A stretch of 64,000 bases of DNA from Diphasiastrum complanatum (lineage: Eukaryota; Streptophyta; Lycopodiopsida; Lycopodiales; Lycopodiaceae), in contig CM055107.1 in NCBI GenBank assembly GCA_029204225.1, positions 42,220,007-42,284,006 on the forward strand, given 5' to 3'. The position numbers and the translations under genes were made by a program. The notes below the pieces were generated by a model. It made no database searches, was not told where the DNA came from, and worked only from the letters and a program-made list of their open reading frames with translations. Shown in pieces: positions 43,580-55,386 of the stretch (its first letter is position 1; each line of letters opens with the position of its first letter).

Positions 43580-44964
43580 GACCTGCCTCCACGGAACCTG
43601 CCTCCAGCACATGTGATGCCCTCCAGACCTGCCTCCAGCGGAACCTCCAGCGAGTGTGATGCCCTCCAGCGGAACCTGCTCCATCTCCAGCGCTCTGCTG
43701 TCTCCAACCAGCGACCTATTCAACATCGATGGATAAGCCTGATTCCAGCAGCACAACTATGGCCAAAAGTAAGAGGGGTGGTGCACCTGCCCTTCCTGCC
43801 AACAATGCTTCATCCTCTTCATCTACCTCATCTTCTTCTTCCATTTCAGACCCGTCCATCGCACCTACCTTCGATCCACCTTCACCTTCACCTTCCATTC
43901 CAGTTGCAATCCCTATATCTCCGTCAAATCCTATTCTTGATAATAGTGAATCCATCATAGCCGATCCTTTGACCCCGAATACCCCAGAAGAAGAATTACC
44001 TCTGCCTCCAGCCTTTATGATCTCCGTCATTCGTGCAGATCAGTTACGTTCCTATGAATATCTCAACGACCATCGGAAAAAACTTCCCTCTCTTGAAGCT
44101 ATGATTCAAGCAGTTCAATCTCATCTTCAAAAACTAGATTCGTCTATCGATGATCTCAAGAAAGAAGTTGCAGTTGTCAAAATCGAAGCTTCCTCTCATT
44201 CGACTACTTCAACTAAGATCCAACAGCTTGAAAGTCAAGTGGAACAACATCATACGGCTGTCCGATCCTGGGCAGATGTGCTTAAAGGTCCTAATACTGC
44301 TGTTCTACCACCTCCGCCTTCTTTTATCTCAGCTACGTTCACTAAGAGCAGTTTGCAAGAGCAAAAGGCTTTTAATGTCTGAGTCAGAGGTATTACGAAC
44401 TCCCATGATGCCGTTGGTGAAGCTAAAAAGTTTCTTGAAGAGAGTCTTCAACACCACCACAAAGATATGGATACTGCATGGCGACCTAAGAAAGATCCAG
44501 GTACTCTTGTTATATGCTTTGCATCTGCCACTGTTCGTCATGAAGCGCTAGGGAAGAGATCTACACTGCGGGGCACCACGATATACCTGGATGAAGACCT
44601 TACTTTCATTCAGGTTCAAGCACGGAAAAAAGCAAAACAGGAGGCTCTAACGAATGGAAAGCGGTTGATCTATCGGGATGGTATCATCCGTTTTGTAGAT
44701 ATTAAACCTGCTACTATTAATGAAATATCTGAGACTGTTTAGAGTTAGTGAGAGAGTTAAGAGTATTGAAGAGATGCCACTTGAATATGTAAATGGTCAA
44801 CGTACCATATAACCCTGGACATTATCCTCTTCTTAGTTAGTTTTGGTTTAGTTATGTTGTTTGACGACATTGTTTTGTCTTGGTTCCACTTTATCTGATG
44901 TACTTGCTCGTCTTATACACCTTTTGGCATGGAAAAGACGTTAATAAAGCTTTCTTTTTTTCTT

Positions 44965-45027
<63 letters not shown>

Positions 45028-47895
45028 ATTATAAGCATATCGATGCTATTACTCTTGAAGCATGGTTCATAGTGCAGTTTTGTTGCATGTGTATTGCTGT
45101 GGGCCATTTGGCTGTATCTAGTTAAAATTCGAATGGAGATAAATTATAGATTGCTTACCTTAGTATTTTATGTTTTTAACTATATGATTCGTGTAGACCT
45201 CCAAAAAGTTGTGACTAGTTTATGACTTTTTCTTTTATAAAATTAGCACTTTGACTCCAAGCCATTGCGTAAAGGAGGACATGAGTTCTAGTCTCTTGCC
45301 AAAGGGGGAGGGAGATCTCAGCAAAAATTTTCAAAATATATATTTGAAAATCATTATGGTCACAAACATTATTTTTATTTCAATTGTCACATTTTTAATC
45401 ATAGCATAGACATTAGGTTTCTTTAAGATACAAGGGCGAAAAGTGCATTTCAAGAAATATGCTTTTCCCTTGGGCTTTGACATCTATACCACATTAATAG
45501 GAGGATAAGGCAATCATAAAAGACCATTTGTTGCAGGTAAATGATGTCCATGGCCTAAATTTGAATTCAGATAATGAAGGGAAGGCTTTCATTGGACATG
45601 GGAACATGGGCCAACGCTCTCTTGGGGGTAGGCCAACATACATAGGCACCTTTTGTGGCTAGAGCTCTTGAACCACATTGGCATTCATGTGATCCCATGG
45701 GTTGATAATACCAAGAAGCAGATTTCATCCACTCTTGCCACATCAATGTCACTAAAGGTTGATGTCGCTGAGGTTTCTACATTATGGCATGTAAAGTTCT
45801 GTTCTAAAATTAATGAAAGAGGAAAAAAGCAAAATTGTTATTGCCTCAATTTTTATCCTAGTTTTTGAGGGCTTGGGCCCTCCAGCTGCGAGCTACCCCC
45901 ATGGAGCCGGGTTCTCAAAAAGAGGAAAGCTAAGGGGGTACATGGCTTTCCCGTATACTAGAGAAGAACCAATAAGATGCTCTAGCACCAATTCGAACCT
46001 TGATAGACCACAATGGCATTTGGCCCACTTCAGGTCCCAGGCAGTATATATCAAGATCTGACCTGTGCAAACAAATGACATCGAAAAAAAGGGGGGGCGG
46101 GGAGGGAGAGAGGAGAGGAGAAAGAAAGGGGGCCACCTACGTTGCATTGTTATAGGGGCATAATGGGGATGAGAGGAACAACTGGAAATAAAAACATCAC
46201 AGGGGGGAGGGGAGTGACTCCTTTGCTCAATAGATAAACCATTGGAAAAAGGAGGAAAAGAACATCGGTTGATTAGGCTTGATGACATAATTGTGTGAGG
46301 TTAGGATAGGTTGATATTTCCACAGATCTTATTACTGAGTAATCTCAAACAACGCAAGATTCAAATCCCCTTTGTAGCAACAATGAAGATATCGATTAGC
46401 AATCCTACAACTCAAATCCATTTAAAGGTCCCTATCTTGCAATTATTCCATGATACATCATTAGATCATAGGACACGGAGCTGGTTACATTGCACTGTCG
46501 ACATTACAAATGGAACTCTGGGATCGTATGAGTCTAGTCAAATTGATGGATCTATGATGCATTCACACACACATCAACACACAACATTAGACACAATGCT
46601 GATAACTTGCATCCATATCATCGCACCACCATTCCGAAGATCTGCATTTGCATATCCTTCCATGCATGGGTCTGAAAAGTGGGCATTGTCTTACATCTGA
46701 TGGGATCGGGAGCATTTGCCGTTTAGATCACGAGTGGGTTTTTGAAGGTACGAAGGCACCAAGTTATTTGAAGATGTTGCTGATACCTATCATGTTGCGG
46801 ATGAATCCTAAGGCCTCAATCGATGGCCTTTGGGCAGATAGCTGTTGAAGACACCACACCGAATTATTGTGGTTAGCATCACCCAGTAAGGGTGCTGAGC
46901 CCACTATACTTGATTCACTACCAGAGGCTGATACCAAACCAAAGATTCTGGGTTCTCGTCCCGTGTGGGGACCACACTCCTCAGTGAAGTTGCCAATGTT
47001 AGCCGATTTTTTGACACGCCAAATCAGATTGATATTGATAATAATTCTCACAATTTTATGAAAAACAGGCATGTAAAACCCGACTATTAATGGGCATGAA
47101 AATGCGTGTAGACATGGGTCCCAAAAATGAGGCTAGTTGGGATCAAATCAGGATGCTCATCTGTAACCTTCTCCAGAATCGTTTCATGAATTTCTATTGG
47201 TACTATTAGCTGATCTGGGCGATTGTACTGGCGACTCTAAAACTGGGATTCCTAGCAAAGGTGGTGTCACTTCCATGTATCGGGTGCATATAGCGTCTTA
47301 TTCTTCTTCTTTTTGCACTTGGAATCACCGGGAGGCCATGTGTTCAGAAAGAGAACGTAAGAAATCAACTAAGATTTGGTCTTCTTTATCCCACTCACTC
47401 AAATATTGCAACTCTCTAAAAGCTTTAGCAAATACACCACAACATCATCGAATCAGGTCTCTTCAGAAGATAAATTGCATAAGAAGGGAAACACCATAAA
47501 AACTTACAATTCAGCCACATTTAAAGCAAATCTCGTAAGGAGAAGCTTGAATATAGCTATTCCAACAAAAGGTGCATGATATCCCACTACCAATAATCCA
47601 CCGAAAATGTACTAAAAACTTGTTCAGAAATCATTTTTGTTCCTAGTGTCAGATATAAGATGGACATATAGTACCTTTGATCACAGCAAGGGAAAAACAA
47701 AGCATTAAAAAAAATTCAGATCTGATTTTGAGCTAAGAGTGAAATAAACTTGTGGCTGAGCGAGCTCATACAGACCGGCACCTGGAACGCTTTGGAGATT
47801 ACATCGTCATGGTGAGCAATATTACAGCGGCAATTAGAACAGCTGTAGATCCTCGGCCCGAATGATAAAAATATGTCTTCCCGCATCCCCCCCAT
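43256..47895 (-). CDS. Yippee-like zinc-binding protein, two exons
   Basis: Exon 1 is 47,895-47,782 and exon 2 43,480-43,256, joined in phase 0 at CAG|GTGCCG ... CATGCAG|GGAAGA: 112 residues. The zinc ligands have the exact Yippee spacing: C19-X2-C22-X52-C75-X2-C78. Family blocks: [72 protein letters not shown]. Closest remembered relative is Arabidopsis At4g27740 (PRVYSC..., ISKAFQG, ending near EKAKIVKEDW). Yippee proteins are small nuclear/cytosolic zinc-fold proteins; their biochemical role in plants is poorly known. A second ATG at 47,886 is an equally possible start. The gene converges on the EF-hand gene. The 4.3-kb intron carries a LINE. Confidence 0.92.
43523..43578. repeat. (CT)n tract, left edge of the ORF1-only LINE
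   Basis: About 26 CT units immediately before the LINE 5' region. Confidence 0.95.
43579..44967 (+). mobile_element. ORF1-only LINE inserted in a (CT)n tract
   Basis: About 1.4 kb between two (CT)n tracts: a 5' region with repeated CCTCCAGCGGAACCT-type units (43,579-43,728), one ORF1, then a 3' UTR ending GGCATGGAAAAGACGTTAATAAAGC and a pyrimidine run. There is no endonuclease or RT. It lies in the Yippee intron, antisense to that gene. It resembles the half-LINE (HAL1-like) type known in mammals. Copies of its ORF1 domain and its 3' end elsewhere in the window show that it belongs to a larger LINE family. Confidence 0.78.
43729..44742 (+). pseudogene. LINE ORF1 protein, one in-frame stop
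   Basis: 338 codons including the final stop, in one frame broken only by a TGA at 44,380-44,382 in NV-stop-VRGI, which could be a CGA changed by C-to-T deamination. N-terminus rich in Ser/Pro ([11 protein letters not shown]), then [18 protein letters not shown] and a coiled-coil stretch ([32 protein letters not shown]), then SWADVLKG and a C-terminal domain with [52 protein letters not shown]. Coiled coil followed by an RNA-binding-like domain is the plan of LINE ORF1 proteins. The last domain also occurs at 19,300 (-) and 35,787 (+), each time next to endonuclease sequence. Confidence 0.85.
44968..45023. repeat. (CT)n tract, right edge of the ORF1-only LINE
   Basis: About 27 CT units after AGCTTTCTTTTTTTCTTTC. 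Confidence 0.95.
45024..47781. other. Rest of the Yippee intron
   Basis: Anonymous. It includes a purine-only stretch (46,083-46,130) and a patch with better open frames at 46,867-47,061 that I cannot assign. No conserved motif. Confidence 0.4.
47782..47895 (-). CDS. Yippee exon 1
   Basis: Residues 1-38, [19 protein letters not shown] to ISKAFQ, with the first CXXC (CSNC). Donor CAG|GTGCCG. The frame is open upstream to an ATG at 47,994, but no family similarity lies there. Confidence 0.9.
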
Positions 47896-48560
47896 GCTCC
47901 TCCCCTTTCCGATAATCTCCGCTTTACAGCAAATCAGAATATTAATATCGCATACTCCTTTTCTAGAGCGTAAATCCAATGCCACTAAAATCACTCAGCA
48001 CGATGCTCCTTTCCAGATATTTCTGCTTCACAACACCTCAAAACAAAATACAGCTTAAGTTTTCGTGTTTCATAGCGCATCATCTAGCGTCTTTGCCAAA
48101 TTTCTGAATTGCCTGCTTTGCTTACAGCAGCTCCATAGATTATATATTATATTGACACCAAATAAAGCTGAATAGACCGCATGGCATCTGCGTCAATCTC
48201 ACGGTGTTAGAACAGGAAGCCGCATCTGCATCTGATTGGCGACCGGATCAGAAAAAGCATGGAATCCATGAAGAAAAAGTGGAGATTGTGTTCGTTGATG
48301 CGTGGAGATGAAGCCAGAGAGAAGCAGAAGCAGAAGAAGAAGAAGAAGAAGAAGAAGAAGAAGGAAGAAGAAGAAGGAAAGGGAAGGGTCAGACACGACA
48401 CCTGTCAAATTAAAAGAGCAATAGACACCTGTTGTGTCCTTAAGGACCTTAAAGTGTATTATAGGGCAAGGCCCTGGAGGGGGACCTTAAAAGTATAGAG
48501 GAAGGCCCCTGGACCGGCCGCCTCCCTTGGCGCCGAAGGCTCCTCCGTGGACACGGTGCC
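47896..48560 (-). promoter_or_regulatory. Presumed Yippee promoter/leader region
   Basis: The only supported elements are a CCAAT (minus strand, 48,239-48,235) and a purine tract rich in GAA (48,320-48,379). No firm TATA box. Confidence 0.35.
48320..48379. repeat. (GAA)n-rich tract
   Basis: AGCAG(AAG)n with about 15 AAG units and two AAGG interruptions. Confidence 0.93.
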
Positions 48561-48632
48561 TTTCCTAGTGTAGCAACCGGAAGGTTTTTTTTAATATATA
48601 ACATTTTATTTAAAAAAAAATATGATTTCAGC

Positions 48633-48784
48633 TTTTCAAAAATAGTAAGTTCTAGATTTAGGCTCTCCAGATTTTTTTTAAAATAGTGACAAAGTATTTC
48701 TATGCGACTTTTTAAAAATAGTAAGTTTGAGATTTACGCTCCTATCCGGTTTTTAAAAAAAATAGTGATGAGTACGTTATGCTT
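48633..48784. repeat. Two diverged 76-bp AT-rich tandem units
   Basis: Each unit has TAAAAATAGTAAGTT, a GATTTA(G/C)GCTC block and TTTTTAAA...ATAGTGA. GC-rich patches with GGAAGGCCCCT-type motifs flank the pair (48,500-48,550 and 48,950-49,015). Confidence 0.7.
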
Positions 48785-49029
48785 GTTTTTAAAATTGGGA
48801 ACATTGCCTTGCAGATTGTAAGGTATTTATTACTCCATGTATTTTGTAGTGATATTTTCAGGTGTAGGATTTTGCCATGTCAATGTTTCAATAAGTACAA
48901 AGTGATAAAACTTGTAGGTTGTTATGTATAGGGGAGAGTTCCTGCTCGAGGAAGGCAAGGGGCCTTCCGTTCCAGCCGCCCCAAGGCGACTCCGTGTCGT
49001 GGAAGGCCCCTTGCGTAATAAAGTTGTAA

Positions 49030-52000
49030 CTAGAAAAAGAGAGCTTTGGACAACTTATAATAGTATGAACTATTAGAGATTCTCATGGAGCAACAATTTT
49101 GAGAATTCATTTGTGAACATTTTTAATGAAGTGATTGATACAAAGAACATGTTATATAACAACTCGTGACAATGCATATAGATAAATTCACAACTTGTGA
49201 GAGTATTGAAATATAGATATTCACGATGTCAAATAAACTTTTTAGTTAAAAAGAATACATTCAATTTTCATTATATGCCAATCCACTTATTAGAATCTCT
49301 AGAATTCCTCTTTTATCTAAGCTTGATGTGATTGTCATTTGTGAAAAAGGCAAACCATTTATCAAGCATAGCAAAAGTAGGGGATATGTATGATGTACAT
49401 CTTGAATAGTTGAGAAAATGTGTTCATGAGCTATGTTTGACCTACTTTCTTTGAACTAGAATATAGACATGTAATCTGCAAGCTCGAGTTACATAAAATT
49501 ATTCTTTGAGATTCAATCTTAAAGATCTAATGTAGAGCTTGCACAAAACCTTTATCCATATTTTTTACATGAAGGTGGCTAACTAATAGCAAAAAGATAT
49601 CCGAGTCTTGGTTTTAGGGCATAGCATACTATGCACAACAAATCAAAACTACCTAATTTAACATAAAAATATGCAAATGCTCTCTAGCGTAGGACATTGC
49701 TACAAAATTATCAACTTTAGTAGACAAATATATTTCATATGTTTCAAACCTTAGAAGGAATATTTAGATCAACACGCTAATCTTTCTTATCAAATTGCAT
49801 TTGAATGCATATCCTCTTCGATTTAATACTTGCATTCAAAGAAAATGAGAGTAGTTCTATTTTTAAGATTTTAGACCATGTAATTAGTGGGCTAGTTTGC
49901 AGATTGTCAAAAATGAGAGGAAAATTGAAGAATCTAATAATTCTAATGGTATTCTTTGGAAGGAATGATTATCTTTGAACTTAAGAGATATTGTGATCTT
50001 CAATAGCTTTTGCTGTTGCTCATGAAATTCAAGGAGGATAATACAAGCATTATTGGTATTTCAATTTTTGTATATATTGTTTTGATATATCATGATCAGA
50101 TTCCTCGAGAAGTAGTGATCAGGTGAGATATTGAAGATTTGTAATGTGATTGACTATGTTGATGCATGTGGAAAGCAAATTGAATGAGAGATATGACAAT
50201 GAGAGATTAAGTGTTAACTCTTTCAAAACATATGTTTTGTTATCTTGAATATCATCGACATACATTGAAAGGATTTCAATGACACTTAATACCCAATCTA
50301 AACATTCAAAACTTTGGTATTTTGAAATGATATGACATCCAGGTTGTGCTGATATAGTTGTAATTTTGGATTTTCCCATAGGAATTTTTAAGATGAAAGA
50401 AACTTCAATAAATTTCTTGGATTGGATGAATACTCATGAAGGCATCTACTTGGATATAAGCCAAAAAAGGAAAGGACCAAGAGTGCTTATTTGGCATCGA
50501 GATAAGATCTAATAAGCTTATGTTTTCTTCACAAACCCGTTTAATTAGTAATAACAAAATTTATATCAAGATCCAAGGTTGACAATTTACTGGATAAGAA
50601 CCATAATAACATAGAAACCAACAACTTCCAAGGAGATTTCATCTACTTTGAGGTCAATAGACCACTTTAAAAAGACACATTTTTTAATTTCTCTTGTGCT
50701 TGTGTTTTTCTTAAGCTATTTACCTCCTTGAAATAGGATCAATGATTGCAATAAAATGGTGGCATTGTTAAAAATTGAGTCCATGACAACTATAAATCAA
50801 TAGATAGAACTAGGAATTAATTGTTTTTGGTTACAATCATAATTATAGAACTCTTGAACTCAAAAAAATGCGTGCAAATGCAAGATCTACACAAGCTAGT
50901 AAGTGAAATCTTCAAAAATCTCAACTCTCCAATTTACTATGTGTCGAATGAGCTCCAAAAGGAGCATATACAAAAAGTGATGTAGCTCATGTTGGTCTGA
51001 GCTGTTATGACACACGTGAGGGTGCCATGTGATGAGTCCTTAACCTACTCCTAAAGTCTACCCTAACTTAGAGGCATCCAATCAAATTGCACCTCTCCAA
51101 CATTCCTAGATTCAAGGAAATTGATCCTAACTTATAGAAACTTACCAAATGGCCTTATCTACTCATGAGATTTGGTACTAGCCTATCTATGCCTATCATT
51201 TACACGTGGGAATAGGCTCCACACATGTGGAATCACTCTATGTACAGTAAAATATAGTTTAATCAAGTTATTATTTGCATTTTTTCACAACTAAATAAAT
51301 AGTGAAACAACTAGAAGTCAAGAGTAGTCGAAGTAGTGGCATAGTATATAGATAGGGAAAAAAAGTTACTTGAAGTAGTGGAGTAAACAAATAGAGAATA
51401 GTAAAAAAAAACGAATCTTCTCTCGCTAGATAATTTATCTTTTAACTAGGCAATCCACGTTGTTCTTGGTGCTTTAGCTGTAGCTTCCATTCAATCAATA
51501 GGTGATCTATAGTGCATGAGCCAAGCTTAGGAGATCAATTTCACACATTAGGACATTCCCACATATGTGAATTTTCACATACATCACAATAGTCAAATCT
51601 CACAAACTTAATATAAATGGGAGCATGTTTTTTGTCACATGGTCATGACTTTGTTGACAACACACTACATTAGTTATTCAATTATGTTAAATTTTTTGAC
51701 TATTCGTAAAACAAGTTTATATTCATGTTTTGTGAAAATAGGTGCTTATTTTTTAAGAGGACGTAACGATTGACATTAAGAGCACGTGAGGGGGAGATAT
51801 GATATGCTTCAAACTTCAATTCCATGTCCTACATTTGTTTTTTTATCCAAATTGTTTTTTTCCCACTATTTAGGTGAGATAATAGCTCCAAAAGAGAAAC
51901 CTAACAATTTAGTAACTTGATGTTGTCAAAGTGAATTCTATATTAGCAAGTCAATTTGTAGGTAATGAGTGATAAACAAAGAATAACTTAGACTTTTGTA

Positions 52001-53200
52001 ATCACTTGGGATTTACTTAACCCTTAAATATAATATCTAACTCAAAATGAGGCAAATGGAAAAATACTCTTGTGGTTCAAACTACTAACTAACACAAAAG
52101 TTGTAGCAAAGTAGGGCAAGTCTGGGTCCTTTTGAGAAAAGCTTCGAGCAACTAAAAGGCACACTATACAATGTAAATATGGTCATTTTGATTTTTGAAA
52201 ATGAGTATTTTATGAGCTAGATTCAATTAGTCAATGTTTGAAAGTCCATTTATTTCTCAATTATGATCATTTTAAGGTAAAAATTGGCAGCATAATGTTT
52301 GTTGTTCAACATCTCAAAAAGTTATAGGTTGTTCAACTCTGCAAATGCCAACTTAGGCCAACGTTGTATTGTCAAAAATATGCAAATGGAAAAATAGGCC
52401 AACTGTGTATGTGATCTAGCCCATAGTAGGCCAAAATTTAAGTCTTAGGTCAACTTTTCTAAGTGATACACAAGTTCATTATTTTGACGACCACATTCAA
52501 CAATGTCTCGACTCTCATCTTGACCATTGGTGCAAATGTAAGGCTAGTATTAGATGACGGATAGGGCTAAGCCCGTTCAATAACTTCGTTATTGGAATAG
52601 AGAGAGTAATACTTTCATGCTTTATTCATTTGTTGTATGGTGGAGCCTAGTAGGACTTGTATTATGAGCTAGTATTGTGATCTTTCTCATGTAATGTGTA
52701 AGGGCACCTGGATAAAATTTTTGGCATCTTGTTGATTAGATCTAGAGCTTGGTGATGTAATGAATCTATAGTCATGGTGATATTGTGGTTCATTACATTG
52801 TCTTGTCTTCAAGTAGTACTAAGCTTCGTGTTTATGTGTATTGTTGACAAATTTTAACATGGTAGCAATGCCTTTGAAGGCTTCATTGGACTTTAAAGGT
52901 AATCTTGTGGATGTTCTCAAAGTTTAGAAGGGCTAGAAGAAAGACAACAAGTGGCGCATCAATGTTGGGCATTTTGTGGGGTCCACCATGTATATAGTGT
53001 GGCATAGTTAGAAGAATAAGTGTAGGGGGCTCTTGTAGCGCAAGCATCTTTAGTTGCAGAATAATTTTTTTCCAAACCGTGTATTGAACCTTAGATTGTT
53101 TGCCAGAATAATTTGATAAAAATCTTCGAGCTTCGGCTTGCATGGAATATTTTCTGTTTTATTAGATAGCTTGTCATCTTTTTTTATTTAAAAGTGGCCT
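49030..53200. other. AT-rich intergenic sequence
   Basis: No supported gene. Near 52,850 GACAAATTTTAACA followed by TGGTAGCAATGCC looks like an LTR end with a primer site (+), and the 300 bases before it may be an LTR; partner not found. Confidence 0.4.
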
Positions 53201-55386
53201 TTATGTAAGCCTGCTTTGGACAACACATCCTCTAATCTGGAAATAGCTTCCTTCGCAGAGGCCTCTGGCTCGGAATTCCATGCAAACAAGATGTGAAAAT
53301 ATATTATTTTTTCTATAACACGCACCTCTGCATGCAATGTACAGATATGAATATTTTGTAGAGGAATCGGTAGTACAGGTTTTCAATTAGGATCTTCTCG
53401 ATCTCTTGATATTCATGTACTCTTTGTCATGTCTTTTGTTGTTTTCATGTAGTACAAACAAGGGTATTTAGAGTTAGCGCCATGAGATACAATGAACATC
53501 CATTTTAATGTCTTTAGATCTCCTGCTAAATGCCATTCAATGTTGAAAGTGCCAATTCCAGGAAGATTGAGTGGAACTCCTTCCATGTGATTTTTTATGG
53601 TGGCAGAATATGATGTTCTATTAAATATCCATGAGAGAATGTCATGGTCTTCTTTCAGCACCTATAAGAGAATACAAAAACGTGATTAGCCTCATAATAT
53701 TAGCACAAAGAAGATTTTCCATATGAAATCCATATTCAAATGATTATCCCTATTTATTATGCGAAGAAACTACTATACCTGAAATGATGCAAACCACCAG
53801 ATATCATTTTCTGATTGAACACTAAAATTGAGACCTTTTAAGTCTTTTGAATTTTAAAGTGCTCCATTCATGATCGTGAGACTAACTTTTTTAATTTTTT
53901 GTCCTTTTATAATTTCAGACTGATCTAACTTGAGAACAACTATCAACTTGTTATTGACATTCTCATTTGTAATACCGTAAAAATTAATGATGAATGTTAA
54001 TAACTGATTAATGTCAATTGTTGGAATTGTTATAAGCTAGACTTTCTCCTTTCGAGCAATACACTTCATTGATATGAGATGGATTACCAACTATTGTCTG
54101 CATACCTTGGTTTAACATGTCTTTTAAAAAAAAAAGACGAAATGGTCGTGGGATTGAAAACTTTCTAATATTTACCTGTGTAAATGCCTCCTTTATCATC
54201 TTTAACACTGTTGCATATGCTTCCCTACTGATGCTAGAAAAGTCACATGCCCCCTGAAGCAATGTAGTGTCTAATATTTTTCCAACTTCATCCATAATGC
54301 TATCAGTAACTGAAGCTTTAATCTTTTCATTTTGTTATTATTTAACATTGATTTCATAGATTTAGAAATCAAGATAGAGCCTAGTGAGTTTCCAATTGAA
54401 ATCTCATCGGCCAAATGGTCTTCAACAACCAATGCTGATCTGCATTGCAAACATAATGTTCATGAAAATGTCAGTAGAAATTAGGACACTCATAGTATTC
54501 ACAACAGTATATAATAAGCAAATCAACAGAAAGTTGAAATGAATAAATAACAAAATTAGTGATTATGAATGAATCAAAAAGTTCAAGCAATATTCAATAC
54601 CAAATAAGCTATAACTTACTTGAATGCACGGATTCGTCTTTTTCTATGACCTCCTCTAGATGATAGATCACATATATCCTTGTTTACTAGTCTTTTCCTC
54701 TCAGACCTTTCTGTTGAGCACATCCGTATCTTTAACAAGAGACAAATATGAGATACGCATGGATTGAAATGCAATTTTTATCTCATCATTACTAGTTGTA
54801 TAATGATGCAAAGAAGATTTCAACCTTTGGATCTCCTCCTTGAGTATCTCATTTTCATCCAAACAAGTTTTCATCTTTGTAGATTTTTATTCGCACTCCT
54901 TTGATATTTTCCTTGATTTCTCTTCCAAATAATGTATTCTTTGCATTGAATGTGCATTCCAATAGAGCATCAAATTCTCACAGTAACCCAAAAGGCCATT
55001 TTTACCATGACACATATAGATTATTAACTGACTCACCGAATGAAAATCTGGATGTTGCAATGAACATGGATCAATAGGATACAATGTTCCTGATGACCAT
55101 AAATCTACATGCTTTCGTTTTTTCCTCCCTGTATCGGACCATATCAGAAGTTGACAATTTGAGTTGGTTTGAATTTCTTGTCCTGAGTGGAGCATATTCT
55201 GGTGACAGATCCACATGAAGATGATAAAACTTTGTCATCAGCACAGTAGTATAGTAACAAACAACACAATGACAATAACAAAGCTGGAGATGGTGCTAAC
55301 GACTCTGCTGGAGATAGAGATGGCGCTAAACACTTGTTTTTGACCCTGGAGATAGAGATGGCGTAGGCTTTTTTCAGAAATATCAC
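53201..55386 (-). pseudogene. Decayed multi-exon coding remnant, unknown family
   Basis: Several minus-strand frames in one order look like exons of a single old gene: KKRKHVDLWSSGTLYPIDPC (near 55,110), a coiled coil (YLEEKSRKISKECE, then DENEILKEEIQRLKSSLHH), a basic stretch (SERKRLVNKDICDLSSRGGH), MDEVGKILDTTLLQGACDFS (54,295), and NRTSYSATIKNHMEGVPLNL with WHLAGDLKTLKWMF and GANSKYPCLYYMKTTKD (53,661-53,430). The GDLK...GANS..C...K pattern recalls a group of transposon-like predicted proteins from animals and fungi (GGDLKFL...GATS..C.WC...K, from memory). The second cysteine is replaced by Tyr. Stops between blocks; not functional as read. Confidence 0.5.

Noticed and set aside
43492-43756. 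Minus-strand frame fusing Yippee exon 2 through the GA tract to LINE sequence
   Set aside because: The family similarity stops exactly at the CATGCAG acceptor (43,481), and the true first exon is at 47,782-47,895. The extension is intron and LINE antisense.
44880-45125. Frames through the second (CT)n tract on both strands
   Set aside because: Microsatellite translation and LINE 3' UTR only.
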